This document shows positions 49,807 through 62,408 of a stretch of 64,000 bases of DNA, in pieces. Below the pieces are notes generated by a model that searched no databases, was not told the DNA's origin, and saw nothing but the letters and a program-made list of their open reading frames with translations. The position numbers and the translations under genes were made by a program. The DNA is from Rhodoferax sp. Lineage in GTDB: Bacteria; Pseudomonadota; Gammaproteobacteria; Burkholderiales; Burkholderiaceae_C. The DNA lies in NCBI RefSeq assembly GCF_030697375.1, contig NZ_JAUYQD010000005.1, positions 1 through 64,000 of the forward strand. Direction: 5' to 3'. Positions within the stretch are counted from its first letter, which is position 1, and every line of letters starts with the position of its first letter.

Positions 49807-50933
49807 TGGGAACACAACGCATATCCCGTACTGCGCCCCCCACCCTCCAGCCTGCGCAACACGCCGCGCGCCAGCAGGTCGTTGATGTCACGCAGCGCCG
49901 TATCGGCAGAGCACTTGCCCAAAGCCGCCCATTTGGCGTTGGTGAGCTTGCCTTCCATGCCGTCCAGCACGCGGTTCAACACGTGGGTTTGGCGCGCGTT
50001 CAGGGGCGTGCCAGCCCAGCGTTGCCAAAACTGGGCCTTATCCAGCACCCCCACCAGCAGGGCATCTGCGCCCTGCACGGCGCGTAGCAGGCAGCCCAAA
50101 AACCAGCTTAGCCACGGGGTTACGTCCAGCGGGCCTTTTTGGGTGCTCTCCAATTGGTCGTAATAGGCTTTGCGTTCGCGCTGTATCTGGGCGCTAAAGC
50201 TGTAGAAGCGTTGGCTGGTGCCCTCGGCGCGGGCGAGTGCCATGTCGCCCACCGCGCGGCTGATGCGGCCATTGCCGTCGTCAAACGGGTGCAGGGTCAC
50301 CAGCCACAGGTGGGCCAGCCCGGCTTTGATGAGGGCGTCGCCCACGGGGGCGGCCTCAAACCATTTCAAGAACGCTTCGGTTTGTGCAGATAGTGTGCTG
50401 GCAGGCGGCGCGGTGAAGTGCACTTTCTCCCGCCCCACAGCGCCAGACACCACTTCCATGGGGCCGCTGGCGTCGGTGCGCCACGCGGCCACCGTGATGC
50501 GTACGCGCCCGCTGTAGCCGGTGGGGAACAAGGCCGCGTGCCAGCCAAACAGGCGCTCGGAAGTCAATGGCTGGGCAAAGTTGCGGGTAGCGTCCAGCAC
50601 CACGTCCACCACGCCGTCCACATGCCGGTCGCTGGGAGCAAGCGCGCCAATGTCCAGCCCCAACCTGCGGGCGATGGACGAGCGCACGGCATCCATGTTA
50701 AGCCGCTCGCCTTCTATCTCGCTGGTCTTGATGACTTCTTGGGTGAGCACCTGCAGGGTAGCTTGCTCGCGCTGGGCCATGCCTAGCTCTGCCATGCGCC
50801 CCGTGAGTTGGCCTTGCGCGCGGTGCACTTGGGCCAGGGGCGCGGCCAAGGCGGCCGCGTCATAGCTGAGGTGCGGCCAGTCTGGCAATTGCCAGATGTA
50901 GCGGGGCTTGTGGGTGGGGCGGTGGGGGCGCAT
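49776..50933 (-). CDS. Fic-family protein with N-terminal inhibitory motif
   Basis: Probable AMP-transferase of 385 aa. The Fic motif HPFDDGNGR is at residues 215-223. The (S/T)xxxE(G/N) autoinhibitory pattern T70-S-E-I-E74-G75 (TSEIEGE) lies on an N-terminal helix, placing it in class II Fic proteins. A DUF4172-like N-terminus (YIWQLPDWP, then HLSYDAA) and a C-terminal winged-helix region (RQTHVLNRVLDGMEGKLTNA, SADTALRDINDLLARGVLRR) are present. The last nine or so codons lie inside the left 100-bp repeat and overlap the Rrf2 stop region tail to tail. It was probably inserted here as a unit. Confidence 0.9.
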   Translation of the reverse strand: MRPHRPTHKPRYIWQLPDWPHLSYDAAALAAPLAQVHRAQGQLTGRMAELGMAQREQATLQVLTQEVIKTSEIEGERLNMDAVRSSIARRLGLDIGALAPSDRHVDGVVDVVLDATRNFAQPLTSERLFGWHAALFPTGYSGRVRITVAAWRTDASGPMEVVSGAVGREKVHFTAPPASTLSAQTEAFLKWFEAAPVGDALIKAGLAHLWLVTLHPFDDGNGRISRAVGDMALARAEGTSQRFYSFSAQIQRERKAYYDQLESTQKGPLDVTPWLSWFLGCLLRAVQGADALLVGVLDKAQFWQRWAGTPLNARQTHVLNRVLDGMEGKLTNAKWAALGKCSADTALRDINDLLARGVLRRLEGGGRSTGYALCSHLRIELHRPR

Positions 50934-51019
50934 GCGGTGATTATGGTGCCTATTCGCCGCAAATTGTGCGGTGAATAGCGCCGCAATACGGCTCGCGCCG
51001 TGGTTTTCAATTCGCTTTC

Positions 51020-51078
51020 GCTACTGTTTTAATAGCTACTTGCGCATGTTCCATAAGGGCTACAGCCTGATTTGGCTT
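51020..51078 (+). repeat. dispersed repeat copy F
   Basis: Forward copy (GCTACTGTTTTAATAGCTAC, TTGCGCA, AAGGGCTACAGCCTGATTTG) located upstream of the Fic gene start, inside the segment bracketed by the 100-bp repeats. Confidence 0.8.
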
Positions 51079-51158
51079 GAATTTTCTGCCGCAATCCGCC
51101 TGAAGCCTGCGGAGATACGCGCGTCGGCCGTCATGGGCAAGCCGCGTTTCTCAAATGC

Positions 51159-51258
51159 TTCCAGAAGCCCAAGGCCGAACCGGTGCGCCCCGGTGTGGCG
51201 AATTCGGTGTTTGCCCTGGGGCCGTGGTTACCGGGGTCGGTGTAGCTCAATCCTTAAG
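51159..51258 (+). pseudogene. 100-bp direct repeat, right copy (Rrf2 3'-end fragment)
   Basis: Copy of the last 29 codons of the Rrf2 gene plus 13 bp of downstream sequence, with one mismatch in 100. There is no start or promoter. It is followed at once by repeat copy G, so this may be the ancestral junction and 49807-51158 the inserted segment. Confidence 0.9.
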
Positions 51259-51259
51259 A

Positions 51260-51314
51260 GAAATAGGCCTCTAGACCCCGTCAATATTGCGTAAGAAGCT
51301 ATTAATTTTGTAGC
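51260..51314 (-). repeat. dispersed repeat copy G
   Basis: Reverse copy (AAATAGGCCTCTAGACCC, TTGCGTAAGAAGCTATTAAT). It overlaps the end of the GGDEF-EAL gene and supplies its last codons (LLQN) and stop. Confidence 0.75.
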
Positions 51315-53215
51315 AAAACTTCGGCCTGTGTCTGGTGGGCCCGCACAAAGGCCGCAAACTCTTGCGGGGGCAAGGCGGGTGACCACAGGTAGCCCTGGCC
51401 AAACTCGCAGCCCAACTCAAGCAGCCGTTGCAAGGTGGCGGCATCTTCCACGCCCTCGGCCACCACTTCCATTTCCAGGCAGTGGGCCATTTCAATGATG
51501 GCGCGCACGATGCCGTCGTTGTGTGCGTCTTCGGTGATCTGGCGCACAAAGGACTGGTCGATTTTGAGCCGTTCCACCGCAAAGCGCTTGAGGTAGCCCA
51601 GGTTGGAATAACCGGTGCCAAAGTCGTCAATGGCAAACTTGATGCCCAGGGCATGCAAACGGTTCAGCACGCCGCTCAGGTGTGTGGAATCGGCCACCAG
51701 CAAAGACTCGGTCAGCTCCAGTTCGATGCACGAAGGCTCTAGCCCGCAGGCGTGAATGGTGTCGACCACCTCGCGTTCGATGTTGTCGCGGCGAAACTGC
51801 ACTGGGGACACATTGACCGCAATCACCAGGTCGTTCAGGCCCGCCTCCTGCCAGGCCTTGGTCTGGCGGCAGGCGGTTTCCAGCACCCAGGCGCCAATGT
51901 CATTGATCAGCCCCGAGCGCTCCGCCACCGGGATGAACTTCATCGGCGGGATGTAGCCCAAGGTGGGGTGCTTCCACCGAATCAGCGCCTCGGCCCCCAC
52001 AATGCGGCCGGTGGCCAGCGCAAACTGGGGCTGGTAATAGACCCGAAACTCGCCATTGGTCAGCGCGGCGCGTATGCCCGCCGTCAGTTGCAGGTGTTCG
52101 ACCACGCTGCGGTTCATCTCGGGGTCGAAAAAGCGAAAGGCATTGCGCCCCGAGTCTTTGGCCCGGTACATGGCCAGATCGGCATTTTTCAGCAAGGTGT
52201 CGGCATCGGTGCCGTCTTTGGGAAACACCGCGATGCCCACCGAGCCGGTGGCCAGCACCTCCTGCCCATTCACCACAAAGGGGGTGCAGAGTTGCGCCAT
52301 GATTTTGGTGGTCGCTACCGTGGCGGCCTCTTCATCGTCCAGATCGCCCAACAAAATCAAAAACTCGTCACCGCCTTGGCGGCTGACCGTGTCGCTCTCG
52401 CGCACCGCGGCCACCAAGCGGTCGGCCACCAGGCACAGCAACTGGTCCCCCGCACTGTGGCCCAGCGAGTCGTTCACGGTTTTGAAGTGGTCCAGGTCCA
52501 GAAACAACACGGCGGCCAGTGACGCCTTGCGCCGGGATACGGCCATGATTTGCAACAGGCGGTCTTTGGCCAAGGCCCGATTCGGCAGTTGGGTCAGTGT
52601 GTCGTGGTGCGCCAGGATTTCAATTTTGGCGTGCGACTCCAGGATGCGCTCGTTGTCCGTGGCCAGGCGTGCCAGGGCGCGGCGCAAATCACCGGCCATC
52701 AACCAGATGAAAAACGCCGTCACCGACAGAATGGACAGGACGTTGGCCAACCGTCCCCAGCCATTGGCCTGCACCACATTGGTATGCCAGCCCGCCAGAT
52801 TGAGCGCCACCACCGCGGCCAAGACCAGGCCGATGGCCACCAGCAAGCCCACAAACACGCGGCGGCTGCTGAACATGCTGGCAAAAATCAGGATGCCGGG
52901 GAAGGCCAGCACCGCTTCATCGTGGATGCCTTGCGAGATGAAAACCAGACCGCTGACCGCCATGGTCAGGGTGAGCAGCATGGTGGTGGCCGCACGCGCC
53001 AGGCGGCCTTGGTTGTGGTGGTAGGCCACACCCAAGGCCCCCAGGGCCAAGCCCAGCAGGGCACTGGACCACCAGTGCTGTTTGGACACCGAGATGAGCA
53101 AGCCCAGCGTGAGGGCGGCCATCAGCGCAGCCAGCATCTGCACCAGCCGGCGTGGCTGCAGGGCAAGTCCCAGGCGCACGCTGGGGCTGCTCGGAAGGGG
53201 GTCAGGCGTTGGCAT
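51302..53215 (-). CDS. membrane GGDEF-EAL protein
   Basis: Integral membrane c-di-GMP enzyme of 637 aa from the ATG at 53215 (MPTPDPLPSS). The N-terminal ~190 residues hold about six hydrophobic helices (MLAALMAALTLGLLISV, ALLGLALGALGVAY, VFVGLLVAIGLVLAAVVALN), a MASE-like sensor. The GGDEF domain (about 205-370) has the intact active site RQGGDEF and no clear RxxD inhibitory site before it. The EAL domain (about 385-630) has EALIRWKHP, ELTES, DDFGTGYSN, KIDQSF and AEGVED. Both activities look intact. Its C-terminal residues and stop come from repeat copy G. Confidence 0.9.
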   Translation of the reverse strand: MPTPDPLPSSPSVRLGLALQPRRLVQMLAALMAALTLGLLISVSKQHWWSSALLGLALGALGVAYHHNQGRLARAATTMLLTLTMAVSGLVFISQGIHDEAVLAFPGILIFASMFSSRRVFVGLLVAIGLVLAAVVALNLAGWHTNVVQANGWGRLANVLSILSVTAFFIWLMAGDLRRALARLATDNERILESHAKIEILAHHDTLTQLPNRALAKDRLLQIMAVSRRKASLAAVLFLDLDHFKTVNDSLGHSAGDQLLCLVADRLVAAVRESDTVSRQGGDEFLILLGDLDDEEAATVATTKIMAQLCTPFVVNGQEVLATGSVGIAVFPKDGTDADTLLKNADLAMYRAKDSGRNAFRFFDPEMNRSVVEHLQLTAGIRAALTNGEFRVYYQPQFALATGRIVGAEALIRWKHPTLGYIPPMKFIPVAERSGLINDIGAWVLETACRQTKAWQEAGLNDLVIAVNVSPVQFRRDNIEREVVDTIHACGLEPSCIELELTESLLVADSTHLSGVLNRLHALGIKFAIDDFGTGYSNLGYLKRFAVERLKIDQSFVRQITEDAHNDGIVRAIIEMAHCLEMEVVAEGVEDAATLQRLLELGCEFGQGYLWSPALPPQEFAAFVRAHQTQAEVLLQN

Positions 53216-53343
53216 GTGTATGGGGACTAGATGTCCATATGACAAATACGGGGTAACGACAATGGGCAAGAATACGCCACTCAGGTTCAATCCGGTAGCC
53301 CCCTATTCCATTGACCCGTTTTCTTCACTTCACCCGCCCTCCC

Positions 53344-54015
53344 ATGATCACCCTGTTCCATTGCATGAGTGCCCGTTCGTTTCGCCCCCTGTGGACGCTG
53401 GAAGAACTCGGCCTGCCGTATGAGTTGCGCATGTTGCCCTTTCCGCCGCGCTTGCATGCCCGGGAGTACCTCAGCGTCAATCCGCTGGGGACCGTGCCCG
53501 CGCTGCTGGACGGTGAGGTGGCGATGACCGAGTCGGCGGCCATGTGCCAGTATTTGTGCAGCAAGGACGGGCCCACCCACCTCAGCGTGCAGCCCGGTGA
53601 GCCAGAGTACGGCGCCTTTTTGAACTGGCTCCATTTTGGCGAGGCCACCTTGACCTTTCCCCAGACCCTGGTGCTGCGCTACGGCCGCTTCGAGCCCGCC
53701 GAACGCCGCCTGCCCCAAGCCGAGGAGGACTACCGGCGCTGGTTCCTGGCCCGCCTGAAAGGGCTGGTGCCGGTGCTGTCGCACAGCGACTACCTGTGCG
53801 CGGATCGCCTGACCGCGGCCGACATCTCCGTGGGGTATGCGCTGATGCTGGCCGACTACCTGCAACTGGCCGAGCAGTTCCCACCCGCCGTGCAGGCCTA
53901 CTGGGCGCGCTTGCAGCGGGGCTCCGGCTACCAGCGGGCGCTGGCCGCCCAATTGCATGCCGCCCGCAAACAAGGCGTGTCCGAAACCCCCGCACCGCTC
54001 ACGCTGCCGGCTTGA
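53344..54015 (+). CDS. glutathione S-transferase family protein
   Basis: Cytoplasmic GST of 223 aa from the ATG at 53344. The thioredoxin-like N-terminal domain (1-78) has MITLFHCMSARSFRPLWTLE, then YLSVNPLGTVPALLDGEVAM and TESAAMCQYL with the conserved cis-proline and ES motif. The C-terminal helical domain (about 90-205) has LCADRLTAADISVGYAL, the N-capping box region. It conjugates glutathione to electrophiles or acts as an isomerase or peroxidase. The substrate cannot be told. It stands alone between two signalling genes, with no clear ribosome site. Confidence 0.88.
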   Translation: MITLFHCMSARSFRPLWTLEELGLPYELRMLPFPPRLHAREYLSVNPLGTVPALLDGEVAMTESAAMCQYLCSKDGPTHLSVQPGEPEYGAFLNWLHFGEATLTFPQTLVLRYGRFEPAERRLPQAEEDYRRWFLARLKGLVPVLSHSDYLCADRLTAADISVGYALMLADYLQLAEQFPPAVQAYWARLQRGSGYQRALAAQLHAARKQGVSETPAPLTLPA

Positions 54016-54112
54016 GGGCCTGGCGCCGCAAAGCCACGGGGCGGGCGGCCTATCGGCTTGCCGGTGGTGAAGGTTCCCGCTTACTATGCGCTAACCTCCA
54101 CCCCACTTGAGT

Positions 54113-57844
<3,732 letters not shown>

Positions 57845-57848
57845 TTCC

Positions 57849-58856
57849 ATGACCGGCCCCCTTCTGATCGTCGATGACGAACCTGCCAATCTGGCACTGC
57901 TGCGCCAGATTCTGTCGCCGGAGTACGCCTTGGTGTTCGCCCGCAGTGGGGCCGAAGCATTGGCGGTGGCGGCCAAACACCACCCGGCGCTGGTCTTGCT
58001 CGACATCGAAATGCCCGATATGGACGGCTACACCGTGTGCCGCCGACTGAAGGCGGACCCGCACACCGAGAGCATTCCGGTGATCTTTGTCACCAGCCTG
58101 GCGGAGGTGGGGGACGAGGCGGCGGGGTTTGAGGCCGGAGCGGTGGACTACCTGGTCAAACCCGTGTCCTCCCCCGTGGTGCGCGCCCGGGTCCGCACCC
58201 ATCTCTCGCTGGTGAGCACCAAGCAACTGGCGCAAAGCTACAACGACGCCATCTACATGCTGGGAGAGGCCAGCGAGTTCAAAGACGCCGACACCGGCAC
58301 CCACATCTGGCGCATGGCGGCCTACAGCAGCGCCCTGGCGGCGGCCTCGGGTTGGACCCCGGAGGCCTGTCGGCAACTGGAGCTGGCGGCCCCCATGCAC
58401 GACATTGGCAAGCTGGGCATTCCCGATGCCATCCTGCGCAAGCCGGGCAAGCTGGACGATGCCGAATGGGCGGTGATGCAGACCCACTCCACCTTGGGCT
58501 ACAAAATCCTGTCCAAGAGCGCCGCACCCTTGCTGCAGATGGCCGCCACCATCGCCCACTGCCACCATGAGCAGTGGGGCGGCGGCGGTTACCCGCGCGG
58601 CCTGGCGGGGGAGGCTATTCCCGAGATGGCCCGTATCGTGGCTATTGCCGACGTATTTGACGCCCTGTGTACGCCGCGCCCGTACAAGGACGCCTGGCCG
58701 CTGGACCAGGTGCTGGACACCGTGCGCAGCAGCGCGGGCGCCCACTTCGAGCCGCGCTTGGTGGACCACTTCTTTCGCATCCTGCCGCAGATTCTGGAGA
58801 TCAAGGAAGCGTGGAGCGCCCGCGAAAAAGGCCAGCAATTGCTATCAAAAGAGTAG
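57849..58856 (+). CDS. REC - HD-GYP response regulator (c-di-GMP phosphodiesterase)
   Basis: Cytoplasmic response regulator of 335 aa from the ATG at 57849, 4 bp after the hybrid kinase. The receiver (about 5-120) has LLIVDDEPANLALL, LLDIEMPDMDGYTV and LVKPVSS. The HD-GYP domain (about 135-325) has HIWRM, His184-Asp185 in MHDIGKLGIPDAIL, HCHHEQW and GGGGYPRGL around residues 244-252, so the metal-binding and GYP features are complete. It should degrade c-di-GMP when phosphorylated through the relay upstream. The last residues (QLLSKE) and the stop are encoded by dispersed repeat copy H. Confidence 0.93.
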   Translation: MTGPLLIVDDEPANLALLRQILSPEYALVFARSGAEALAVAAKHHPALVLLDIEMPDMDGYTVCRRLKADPHTESIPVIFVTSLAEVGDEAAGFEAGAVDYLVKPVSSPVVRARVRTHLSLVSTKQLAQSYNDAIYMLGEASEFKDADTGTHIWRMAAYSSALAAASGWTPEACRQLELAAPMHDIGKLGIPDAILRKPGKLDDAEWAVMQTHSTLGYKILSKSAAPLLQMAATIAHCHHEQWGGGGYPRGLAGEAIPEMARIVAIADVFDALCTPRPYKDAWPLDQVLDTVRSSAGAHFEPRLVDHFFRILPQILEIKEAWSAREKGQQLLSKE

Positions 58857-58901
58857 CTGCTTGCGCATATTCTGTCAGGGCTAGAGCCTGATTTGATGCT
58901 T
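58841..58901 (+). repeat. dispersed repeat copy H
   Basis: Forward copy (GCTATCAAAAGAGTAGCTGC, TTGCGCATATTCTG, AGGGCTAGAGCCTGATTTG). It spans the HD-GYP stop codon and reaches the stop of the convergent AraC gene. Confidence 0.85.
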
Positions 58902-59706
58902 AAGCCGGTGGCGTGGTGCGCCCCACCGCCCCCTTGCGAAACTCGTCCGGCGTGGCCCCCACCAAGCGCTTGAACATGGTGATAAAGGCCGAGGCGCTGC
59001 CGTAGCCCAGGTCCAGGGCGATGGTCTCCACCGTCTGGCCCGCCTCCAGCAGCGGCATGGCCACCACCACCCGCAGGCGCAGGCGCCATTCGGCCAGTGA
59101 CATGCCCAGGTCGCGCTGGGCGCGGCGCATCAGGGTGCGTTCGGTGGTGTGGGCCGCGCGCGCCAACTCCGGCAGCGGCCGGTTGTCGCCCGGTTGGGCC
59201 TGCAGCATGCGCAGCACGGCGCCCAGCGCGGGGTCGTCCGAGCTGGGCAGGTAGCTGCCCGCACACGGGGCCAGGGCCAACTGGTCCAGCAGCACCTGCA
59301 GCAGGCGCTCGTCCTGGGGGCTGGTCTGGCGGGTGTCTTGCTGGTGCAAATGTTCCAGCAGGGCGCGCACCAGGGGGCTCACCGTCAGCGCGCACGGGTG
59401 GCGGGGCAGGGCGCTGCACTGCAGTGGCGCGATGTAGAGCGAGCAGTGGCAGGCCTCCTGGCGGTTCAGCCCCACATGCTCCAGATGGGGTGGCAGCCAG
59501 ATGCCGTATTGCGGCGGCGCCAGGTAATGGTGGCCGGCCACCTTCACCTCCATCACCCCGCTGAAGGAGTACACAAACTCCCCCCAGGCGTGCTGGTGCT
59601 GCGGGTACAGCCCCTCGGCGGGCACCTGCGCACTGCGAAACATGATGGGCGCGGGCAAATCCGGGCTGGACAGCGGAATTTCCAGTTTGGGTTGCAGGAT
59701 GGGCAT
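58900..59706 (-). CDS. AraC-family regulator with cupin N-terminus
   Basis: Transcription factor of 268 aa. The cupin-type ligand domain (about 20-130) has QHQHAWGEFVYSFSGVMEVK and YGIWLPPHLEHVGLN. The C-terminal double HTH (about 165-260) has LPELARAAHTTERTLMRRAQ, RDLGMSLAEWRLRLR and IALDLGYGSASAFITMFKRL, then VGATPDEFRKG. It is divergent from an EamA-family exporter gene across 104 bp, the arrangement typical of a regulator controlling its neighbouring transporter. Confidence 0.9.
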   Translation of the reverse strand: MPILQPKLEIPLSSPDLPAPIMFRSAQVPAEGLYPQHQHAWGEFVYSFSGVMEVKVAGHHYLAPPQYGIWLPPHLEHVGLNRQEACHCSLYIAPLQCSALPRHPCALTVSPLVRALLEHLHQQDTRQTSPQDERLLQVLLDQLALAPCAGSYLPSSDDPALGAVLRMLQAQPGDNRPLPELARAAHTTERTLMRRAQRDLGMSLAEWRLRLRVVVAMPLLEAGQTVETIALDLGYGSASAFITMFKRLVGATPDEFRKGAVGRTTPPA

Positions 59707-59810
59707 GGTTTGTCGGCTCCGGCGTATGGCTTGTCAGTTTTTCACTATATCAAGGAAAGCAGTCAATTGAATAATCAAGGCCTCTCCCCCAACCCCTCCA
59801 AGGACACACG

Positions 59811-60761
59811 ATGGACGCACGCAAAGCACTCGACTCACGGGCCATTGGGCTGATGCTGGTGCTCTGCCTGGTCTGGGGCCTGCAGCAGATCGTGCTCAAG
59901 GCCACGGCGGCGGAGATTGCGCCCATCCTGCAAATCGCGCTGCGCTCGGGCGTGGCGGCGGTGCTGGTGGGCCTGCTGATGTGGGCCCGCGGCGAACGCC
60001 TGAACTGGTCCGACGGTACCTGGCGCCCCGGCCTGGTGGTGGGATTGCTGTTTGCGCTGGAATTTTTGCTGGTGGGCGAGGGCCTGCGCCACACCAGCGC
60101 CTCGCACATGGTGGTGTTTTTGTACACCGCGCCTATTTTTGCGGCGCTGGGCCTGCACTGGAAACTGCCCGCCGAGCGGCTGGGGCCGGTGCAGTGGCTG
60201 GGCATCGGCCTGGCCTTTGCCGGCATTGCCCTGGCGTTTTTTGGCCGCAAGCAGCCCAGCGTGGCGGCGCCCGGCAACATGTTGTGGGGGGATTTTCTGG
60301 GCCTGATGGCGGGTATGGCCTGGGGCGCCACCACCATGGTGGTGCGCTGTTCGCCACTGGCCAGAGCGCCTGCCACCCAGACCCTGCTGTACCAGTTGGT
60401 GTGTGCTTTTGTGCTGCTGCTGGGCGCGGCTTTTGCCACCGGGCAGGGCAGTTTTCAGCCCAGTCCCCAGGTCTGGGCCAGCCTGGCCTTCCATTCGGTG
60501 GTGGTGTCGTTTGCCAGCTTTTTGGTGTGGTTCTGGCTGCTGCGCCACTACCTGGCCTCGCGCCTGGGGGTGTTCTCCTTCATGACGCCGCTGTTTGGCA
60601 TCGTGTTGGGCGCCTGGCTGCTGCAGGAGCCGATGGAGATGAGCTTTGTGCTGGGCGCGGTGCCGGTGCTGGCGGGCATTGTGCTGGTCAGCGGCGGCGG
60701 CACCTGGGTGACGCAGGCACTGGGCGGCCTGGGCTGGAGAGGCGTTCGTGCTGGGCGTTGA
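59811..60761 (+). CDS. DMT superfamily (EamA) transporter
   Basis: Inner-membrane transporter of 316 aa with about ten hydrophobic helices forming two EamA repeats (first: GLMLVLCLVWGLQQIVLKAT to about 150; second: DFLGLMAGMAWGATTMVVRC to about 300). The C-terminal segments LGVFSFMTPLFGIVLGAWLL and AVPVLAGIVLVSGGG are typical of RhaT/YdcZ-like drug and metabolite exporters. The substrate is unknown. It is divergent from the AraC regulator. Its stop is followed by repeat copy I and the convergent REC-REC kinase gene. Confidence 0.9.
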   Translation: MDARKALDSRAIGLMLVLCLVWGLQQIVLKATAAEIAPILQIALRSGVAAVLVGLLMWARGERLNWSDGTWRPGLVVGLLFALEFLLVGEGLRHTSASHMVVFLYTAPIFAALGLHWKLPAERLGPVQWLGIGLAFAGIALAFFGRKQPSVAAPGNMLWGDFLGLMAGMAWGATTMVVRCSPLARAPATQTLLYQLVCAFVLLLGAAFATGQGSFQPSPQVWASLAFHSVVVSFASFLVWFWLLRHYLASRLGVFSFMTPLFGIVLGAWLLQEPMEMSFVLGAVPVLAGIVLVSGGGTWVTQALGGLGWRGVRAGR

Positions 60762-60774
60762 TGTCCATCCAATT

Positions 60775-60832
60775 GCTATGAAATAAGGAGCTGTCTGCGC
60801 TTATTCTGTAAGGGCTAGAGGCCTATTTGGCT
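60775..60832 (+). repeat. dispersed repeat copy I
   Basis: Forward copy (GCTATGAAATAAGGAGCTGT, AAGGGCTAGAGGCCTATTTG) filling the gap between two convergent genes and touching the stop of the REC-REC kinase gene. Confidence 0.8.
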
Positions 60833-62406
60833 CACAAGTCAGCCGAATCCGCCTGGGGCAAGGTGACGGTGATGGTGGTGGCCTCGGGGTCGGAGGCATC
60901 CAGCGCAATGCCGCCGAGTTGCGCGGTGGCCAACATTTTGGCCGAGTAGGTGCCCAGGCCGGTGCCGCCCGGTTTGCCGTGGGTGGCGTATTTGCTGAAA
61001 AAACGGTCCCGCATTTCCGCCGGGACCGCGCCCTGGTTGTGGATTGCAATCTGCAGGGGCTGGGTGCCTTTCACCAGCACGGTGACGCTGCTGTGGGCGG
61101 GGGCGGCCTCGCAGGCGTTCTTGATGAGGTTTTGGAACAGCGAATAACACAGCATGGCATCGCCCCGCGCCAAGGGGGCGGGTGTATCGGCCGGGCTGTC
61201 GGTCTCCAGGGCCACGGACAGGGGCTTGTCGGCATAGGTGTTGCGCGCGATCTCCACCAGCCGCTGCAGCACCTCGGCAATCTTCACCACCTGGGGCTGC
61301 AGCTGGAAGCGCCCGGTCTCGATTTTGTACAGCTCGGACGACAGGTTGATCATGTCCAGCAGCTGCAGCGTGGTTTCTTCGGCCAGCCGCAGCTGCGCCG
61401 TTTGCTCGGGGTTCAGGCGCGTGTCGTCGGCCAGGGTCTGCACCAGGCCCAGCACGCCGGCCAGCGAGCCCTTGAGGTCGTGGCGGGTCATGTGCTCCAC
61501 ATCTTCGCGCAGGCGCGCGGCCTCCTGCATGGAGTCGTAGTCGGCCTGCAGTTGTTTGTGCAGCTCCACGTAGCGCAGGAAATTGCGCACCCGGGGCTTG
61601 AGCACCTCCGGGTCCACCGGTTTGGTCACAAAGTCCACCGCGCCCAGCGACAGGCCCTTGAGCCGGGTGTCGTGGTCGGCCATGGCGGTGACAAAAATCA
61701 CCGGAATGTGCTGTGAGCTGGGGTGCGCACGCATGCACTGCGCGACTTCAAAGCCGTCCATGCCGGGCATCATGATGTCCAGCAAGACCAGGTCGGGCGG
61801 GGTATCCGAGTGGCAGATCGCCAGGGCCTTTTCGCCACTGGAGGCCACGCGCACCTTGTAGTCGTCCTTGAACAGCTGCGACAGCAGGTGCAGGTTGTCG
61901 GGTGTGTCGTCCACCACCAAAATGGTCGGGCGCGCCGGGCTGGTGTTCAGCGGGGGGCTGGCGGCATCGGGGGCGGGGGTATCCGGCCCGGCGGGTGCCG
62001 CGCCCGCCGTGGCGGGCAGGGCCAGCGGCTCCGCCGGGTTCAGCGCCCGCGCAATGCGCGAGGCCAGGTTGGCCGCCGAATAGGGCTTGACCAGGATATT
62101 GCTGACACCGCAGGCAATGGCTTCCTGGATGCGCGTGCGCTCCACTTCGGCCGTGATCATGATGAAGGGCAGGTGGTGCAGCTTGGCATCACCCCGGATG
62201 GCTTTGAGCAGGTCCAGGCCGTGCATGACCGGCATGTTCCAGTCGGACAGCACCACATCGACCGGCTCCGTTTGCAGCACCGCCATGGCCTGCACCCCAT
62301 TTTTGGCGGTCAGCACCCGGCTGTAGCCCAGGCTCTGGAGCTGGGTGGCGGTCACTTTGCGCATGGACTCGAAATCGTCCACGACGAGGAAGCTGAGCTG
62401 GCGCAT
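60832..62406 (-). CDS. double-receiver histidine kinase (REC - REC - HK)
   Basis: Cytoplasmic protein of 524 aa. Receiver 1 (about 4-122) is CheY-like: FLVVDDFESMRKVTATQL, VLSDWNMPVMHG and ILVKPY. After a Pro/Ala linker, receiver 2 (about 160-280) has ILVVDDTPDNLHLL, LLDIMMPGMDG and FVTKPVD. The kinase core (about 300-524) has the phosphorylation box MTRHDLKGSLAGVLGLVQ, QNLIKNACEAAP and GKPGGTGLGTYSAKML. There are no membrane segments, so input must come by phosphotransfer. The REC-HD-GYP gene lies 2 bp upstream on the same strand, forming a relay with the partial HPt protein beyond. Confidence 0.9.
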   Translation of the reverse strand: MRQLSFLVVDDFESMRKVTATQLQSLGYSRVLTAKNGVQAMAVLQTEPVDVVLSDWNMPVMHGLDLLKAIRGDAKLHHLPFIMITAEVERTRIQEAIACGVSNILVKPYSAANLASRIARALNPAEPLALPATAGAAPAGPDTPAPDAASPPLNTSPARPTILVVDDTPDNLHLLSQLFKDDYKVRVASSGEKALAICHSDTPPDLVLLDIMMPGMDGFEVAQCMRAHPSSQHIPVIFVTAMADHDTRLKGLSLGAVDFVTKPVDPEVLKPRVRNFLRYVELHKQLQADYDSMQEAARLREDVEHMTRHDLKGSLAGVLGLVQTLADDTRLNPEQTAQLRLAEETTLQLLDMINLSSELYKIETGRFQLQPQVVKIAEVLQRLVEIARNTYADKPLSVALETDSPADTPAPLARGDAMLCYSLFQNLIKNACEAAPAHSSVTVLVKGTQPLQIAIHNQGAVPAEMRDRFFSKYATHGKPGGTGLGTYSAKMLATAQLGGIALDASDPEATTITVTLPQADSADL

Positions 62407-62408
62407 GG

